Source of the DNA: Ktedonosporobacter rubrisoli
GTDB taxonomy: Bacteria; Chloroflexota; Ktedonobacteria; Ktedonobacterales; Ktedonobacteraceae
DNA: 64,000 nucleotides
Direction: 5' to 3'
Assembly: GCF_004208415.1 (NCBI RefSeq)
Contig: NZ_CP035758.1
Coordinates: forward strand, 1,798,001 to 1,862,000
Part shown: piece by piece, positions 61,587 to 64,000 of the stretch
Layout: the number at the start of each line of letters is the position of its first letter
How positions within the stretch are numbered: the stretch's first letter is position 1
Notes under the pieces: model-generated
The model's database searches: none
Seen by the model: only the letters and a program-made list of their open reading frames with translations
What the model was told of the DNA's origin: nothing
Position numbers and translations under genes: made by a program

Positions 61587-62912
61587 ATGCATGTGAAAAT
61601 AGCACAAGATCAGGCTGTGCAGGTACCTCAGAAAGGTCGAGATAAGACTACAACCCCTCCACATGTAGTCATCGTTGGCGGAGGCTTTGGCGGATTGCAG
61701 GCAGCTAAAGCCCTGAGAAGGGTTCCGGTGCGGGTCACGCTCATTGATTACAACAACTTTCACCTGTTTCAGCCTATGCTCTACCAGGTAGCCACGGGAG
61801 GCCTGGCACCTTCCGATATTACCGCACCGCTGCGCGCTGTGCTGCGCAAGCAGCGGAACACCGAGGTTCTTATGGCCGAAGTGACTGGGATTGATACGCG
61901 TGAGCAGCTCGTCTATATGGACAAACAGACCCTGCATTATGACTACCTGATTTTGGCCACGGGCTCAAGTAATAACTATTTTGGGCACCCGCAGTGGGAA
62001 CACCTGGCACCAGGTATGAAATCAGCCGATGATGCCCTCACGATCAGGCGCATGGTCTTTTCGGCCTTCGAGGAAGCCGAGCGGGAAGCTGATCCCACGC
62101 AGAAATGCGCCCTGCTCACCTTTGTCCTGGTTGGTGGAGGGCCGACCGGAGTTGAGCTGGCAGGCAATATCGCCGAGTTAGCGCACCACGCCCTTGAAGG
62201 TGACTTCCGCTGTATCGATCCAGGCATGGCGCGCATTGTGCTCGTTCAGGGACCAAAGCACATCTTGCCTGGCTTTCCGCCCTCGCTTGTGCATCGCGCG
62301 ACGAAGGAGCTACAGCGGATGGGCGTAGAGGTCAGAACAGGCACGCATGTAAAGGACGTCACCGAAAGTGGCGTAATGATTGGTGATGAGCACTTTCCCG
62401 CTAAAAACGTCATCTGGACGGCCGGCGTCAAAGCCTCGCCAGCCAGTAAGTGGCTGCAGGCAGAAGCTGACAATCATAGCCGCGTCAAGGTCCTACCAGA
62501 TCTGACAGTCCCGGGCTGTGCCAACGTCTTTGTGATCGGGGATACCGCCAGCCTTGAGCAGAATGGCAAGCCGCTACCTGGCCTGGCTCCCGTTGCCATG
62601 CAGGAGGGAGAATATGCCGCCTCCGTAATCGCTGATGCCATAGAGGGCAAAAAAATACAGAAACCATTCCACTACTTTGATAAAGGTACCATGGCAACCG
62701 TTGGGCATTCCTATGGCATCGTCGATGTAGGCCCGTTCCACTTTGACGGTATGTTTGCCTGGCTGCTCTGGCTCCTCGTACATATTATGTTTCTTATCGG
62801 CTTTCGCAATCGTATCATCGTGATGTTGCAGTATGCCTGGACCTATATTACCTATCAGAGAGGAGCCCAGATAATCCTGCCCTCAGATGCTATACATAAC
62901 CCAAGAAAATAA
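61587..62912 (+). CDS. Type II NADH dehydrogenase (NDH-2)-like FAD oxidoreductase
   Basis: 441 residues. Two Rossmann motifs: VVIVGGGFGGLQAAKAL for FAD and FVLVGGGPTGVELAGNIAEL for NADH, then VFVIGDTASLEQNGKPLPGLAPVAMQEG, which is characteristic. A C-terminal region (LLWLLVHIMFLIGFRNRIIVMLQYAWTYITY) attaches it to the membrane. The enzyme passes electrons from NADH to quinone without proton pumping. It is probably co-transcribed with the SDR upstream. Confidence 0.92.
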   Translation: MHVKIAQDQAVQVPQKGRDKTTTPPHVVIVGGGFGGLQAAKALRRVPVRVTLIDYNNFHLFQPMLYQVATGGLAPSDITAPLRAVLRKQRNTEVLMAEVTGIDTREQLVYMDKQTLHYDYLILATGSSNNYFGHPQWEHLAPGMKSADDALTIRRMVFSAFEEAEREADPTQKCALLTFVLVGGGPTGVELAGNIAELAHHALEGDFRCIDPGMARIVLVQGPKHILPGFPPSLVHRATKELQRMGVEVRTGTHVKDVTESGVMIGDEHFPAKNVIWTAGVKASPASKWLQAEADNHSRVKVLPDLTVPGCANVFVIGDTASLEQNGKPLPGLAPVAMQEGEYAASVIADAIEGKKIQKPFHYFDKGTMATVGHSYGIVDVGPFHFDGMFAWLLWLLVHIMFLIGFRNRIIVMLQYAWTYITYQRGAQIILPSDAIHNPRK

Positions 62913-63148
62913 GCTTTTTGTCAGCATCTCAGGCCGCAGCCCTGGCTTGTGCGCCTGGATCAGGCAGGGGGCGTAGAAAATTGGGCCATTTATGGTTAGC
63001 TTGTCGAGAGGGAGAATGGCAAGATGCCATCATCCCTCTTCCCCATCTCTTCGACATTTCCCCTCCTTGTTCTGGGGTAAGGAGGAGCGAGCCGAGTAAA
63101 GACTTGCTTATCAAGTATTGAAAGTGCGGAAATGCATCCCCGTAGAAG

Positions 63149-63964
63149 TCAGCTGAGCGAAATGAAGACCGAATCGGCCACGTGAGTAGCGCCCCCTGTT
63201 ATTGAGGGCTTTGCGAGTTCCTGAAGCATTCGTCTGCGTACGGTCTTTGCCTGTTCAGGATCACGGTCGAAGGCGTTGGTCCATTCAGGATGCTCAATCT
63301 GTAGAATACTATGGAAAATATCGCCAAGAATGATGGCCCGTTCGTCGCCTGCTGTTACCAGGAGCGAAGCATGACCGGGAGTATGTCCTGGAGTGGCGAG
63401 AATTCTCACTTCAGGCGTGATATACTCCCCTTCCTCAAGAAACTCGATATGCTGCCCTAGCAGGTTGAGCTCATCGGCTACGCTAGCCCTTGCCTTCTTC
63501 TCCTCTGGATTGTCGAAGCGGAGCCACTCGGCATTGCGTACGAGGTGGCGAGCATTTGGGAAGGTCAGGACCTGTTTGCCATTGGCCTTGTGCCCACTCC
63601 AGCCCACATGATCCGAGTGCATATGGGTGAAAAAAACTATATCGATATCGGCAGGTTTGAGTCCAGCACGCTCAAGATTTGAGAGGAGTTCGCCCCCATA
63701 AGCCTTAAAGCGGTCGCCCTCATAGGATCGGGGGCCGAATCCATTGTCAACTAATATTGCCTTTCCTGGCGTCTGGAGCAGATAGGCGCCGAGACTGCCA
63801 ACAAGCTGACCATTGCTGTCGAGCAGGTGCTGATAAGGCTGCCAGTCCGCTGCGCTGGTGGTCGGAAATAAGGCCATTGGATTGAAGAGAATATATCCAT
63901 CGGGCAGATAGCTTATGCGAATGTTGCCGAGCAGGATAGAACTGTAGGTTGCCGCGCTGACCAT
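63149..63964 (-). CDS. Metallo-beta-lactamase-fold hydrolase
   Basis: 271 residues, with AAGGAAGG upstream of the ATG at 63964. The metal site is HMHSDHVGW, with later histidines in LATPGHTPGHAS and the metal-bridging Asp in AIILGDIFHS. The overall pattern fits the quorum-quenching lactonase/arylsulfatase-like MBL subgroup. The terminal segment GGATHVADSVFISLS is short compared with some relatives, so the tail may have been shortened. It could open lactones or other esters. Confidence 0.87.
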   Translation of the reverse strand: MVSAATYSSILLGNIRISYLPDGYILFNPMALFPTTSAADWQPYQHLLDSNGQLVGSLGAYLLQTPGKAILVDNGFGPRSYEGDRFKAYGGELLSNLERAGLKPADIDIVFFTHMHSDHVGWSGHKANGKQVLTFPNARHLVRNAEWLRFDNPEEKKARASVADELNLLGQHIEFLEEGEYITPEVRILATPGHTPGHASLLVTAGDERAIILGDIFHSILQIEHPEWTNAFDRDPEQAKTVRRRMLQELAKPSITGGATHVADSVFISLS

Positions 63965-64000
63965 TGATGATCCTTCCTTTTAATTGATAGCATATCATAT

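Overview
The window looks like part of a Ktedonobacteria-type (Chloroflexota) chromosome. No marker gene proves this. I infer it from the mix: several TetR regulators that begin with a DLRVRRT motif, MmyB-type HTH regulators, many luciferase-like monooxygenases and aldo/keto reductases, an ECF41 sigma factor, a GH76 mannanase, CGNR/ABATE and SHOCT/DUF2089 proteins, and ISL3 debris. Base composition is moderate, with a clearly AT-richer patch at about 32.7-36.2 kb. I saw no rRNA, tRNA, CRISPR array, prophage or integrase. This is an accessory, regulator-rich region, not a core-gene region.

Layout. 0-5 kb: the start of a secreted GH76 enzyme behind a double LacI-type operator, an HD-domain protein, and a TetR/FAD-monooxygenase divergent pair. 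5-18 kb: repeated modules in which a regulator faces or adjoins a redox enzyme: MocR with DoxX, MmyB-type HTH with an aldo/keto reductase, TetR with a luciferase-like enzyme, MmyB-type HTH with another luciferase-like enzyme. An SMP-30 lactonase, a frameshifted luciferase-like gene and an ABC exporter lie among them. 19-23 kb: a 4-kb block (ECF sigma factor, alpha/beta hydrolase, GNAT, YcaC-like protein) bounded by imperfect direct repeats made of the convergent 3' ends of the two flanking genes. 23-32 kb: AKR/TetR, KptA, CGNR regulator/MFS, a serine hydrolase and small DUF proteins, then ISL3 debris and a DUF488 protein. 33-37 kb: AT-rich stretch with an XRE-TPR/flavoprotein pair, then three very small ATGA-coupled genes and a pentapeptide-repeat protein.

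37-45 kb: an ECF41 sigma factor in an operon with a phytoene-desaturase-like FAD enzyme, preceded by a matching ECF41 promoter; a heterodimeric ABC exporter pair with a strong promoter; a LysE exporter. 45-54 kb: a stand-alone CTP-synthase-like amidotransferase, VOC/AraC, SHOCT-repeat/DUF2089, an ABC ATPase whose permease has been deleted, a P450 whose 5' end is also present as a remnant 1 kb upstream, a P-loop kinase, an ArsR/AHSA1 pair and an MFS transporter. 55-64 kb: TMEM175 channel, TolB-like lipoprotein, TetR-controlled alpha/beta hydrolase, an NAD-dependent epimerase behind tandem palindromes, SDR, NDH-2 and an MBL hydrolase.

The general theme is small-molecule sensing, oxidation, hydrolysis and export, organised as self-contained regulator/enzyme cassettes. 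The most unusual observation is that two cassettes (19.0-23.1 kb and 48.8-49.8 kb) are bordered by diverged copies of the ends of neighbouring host genes, so the neighbours stay intact. No recombinase is visible.
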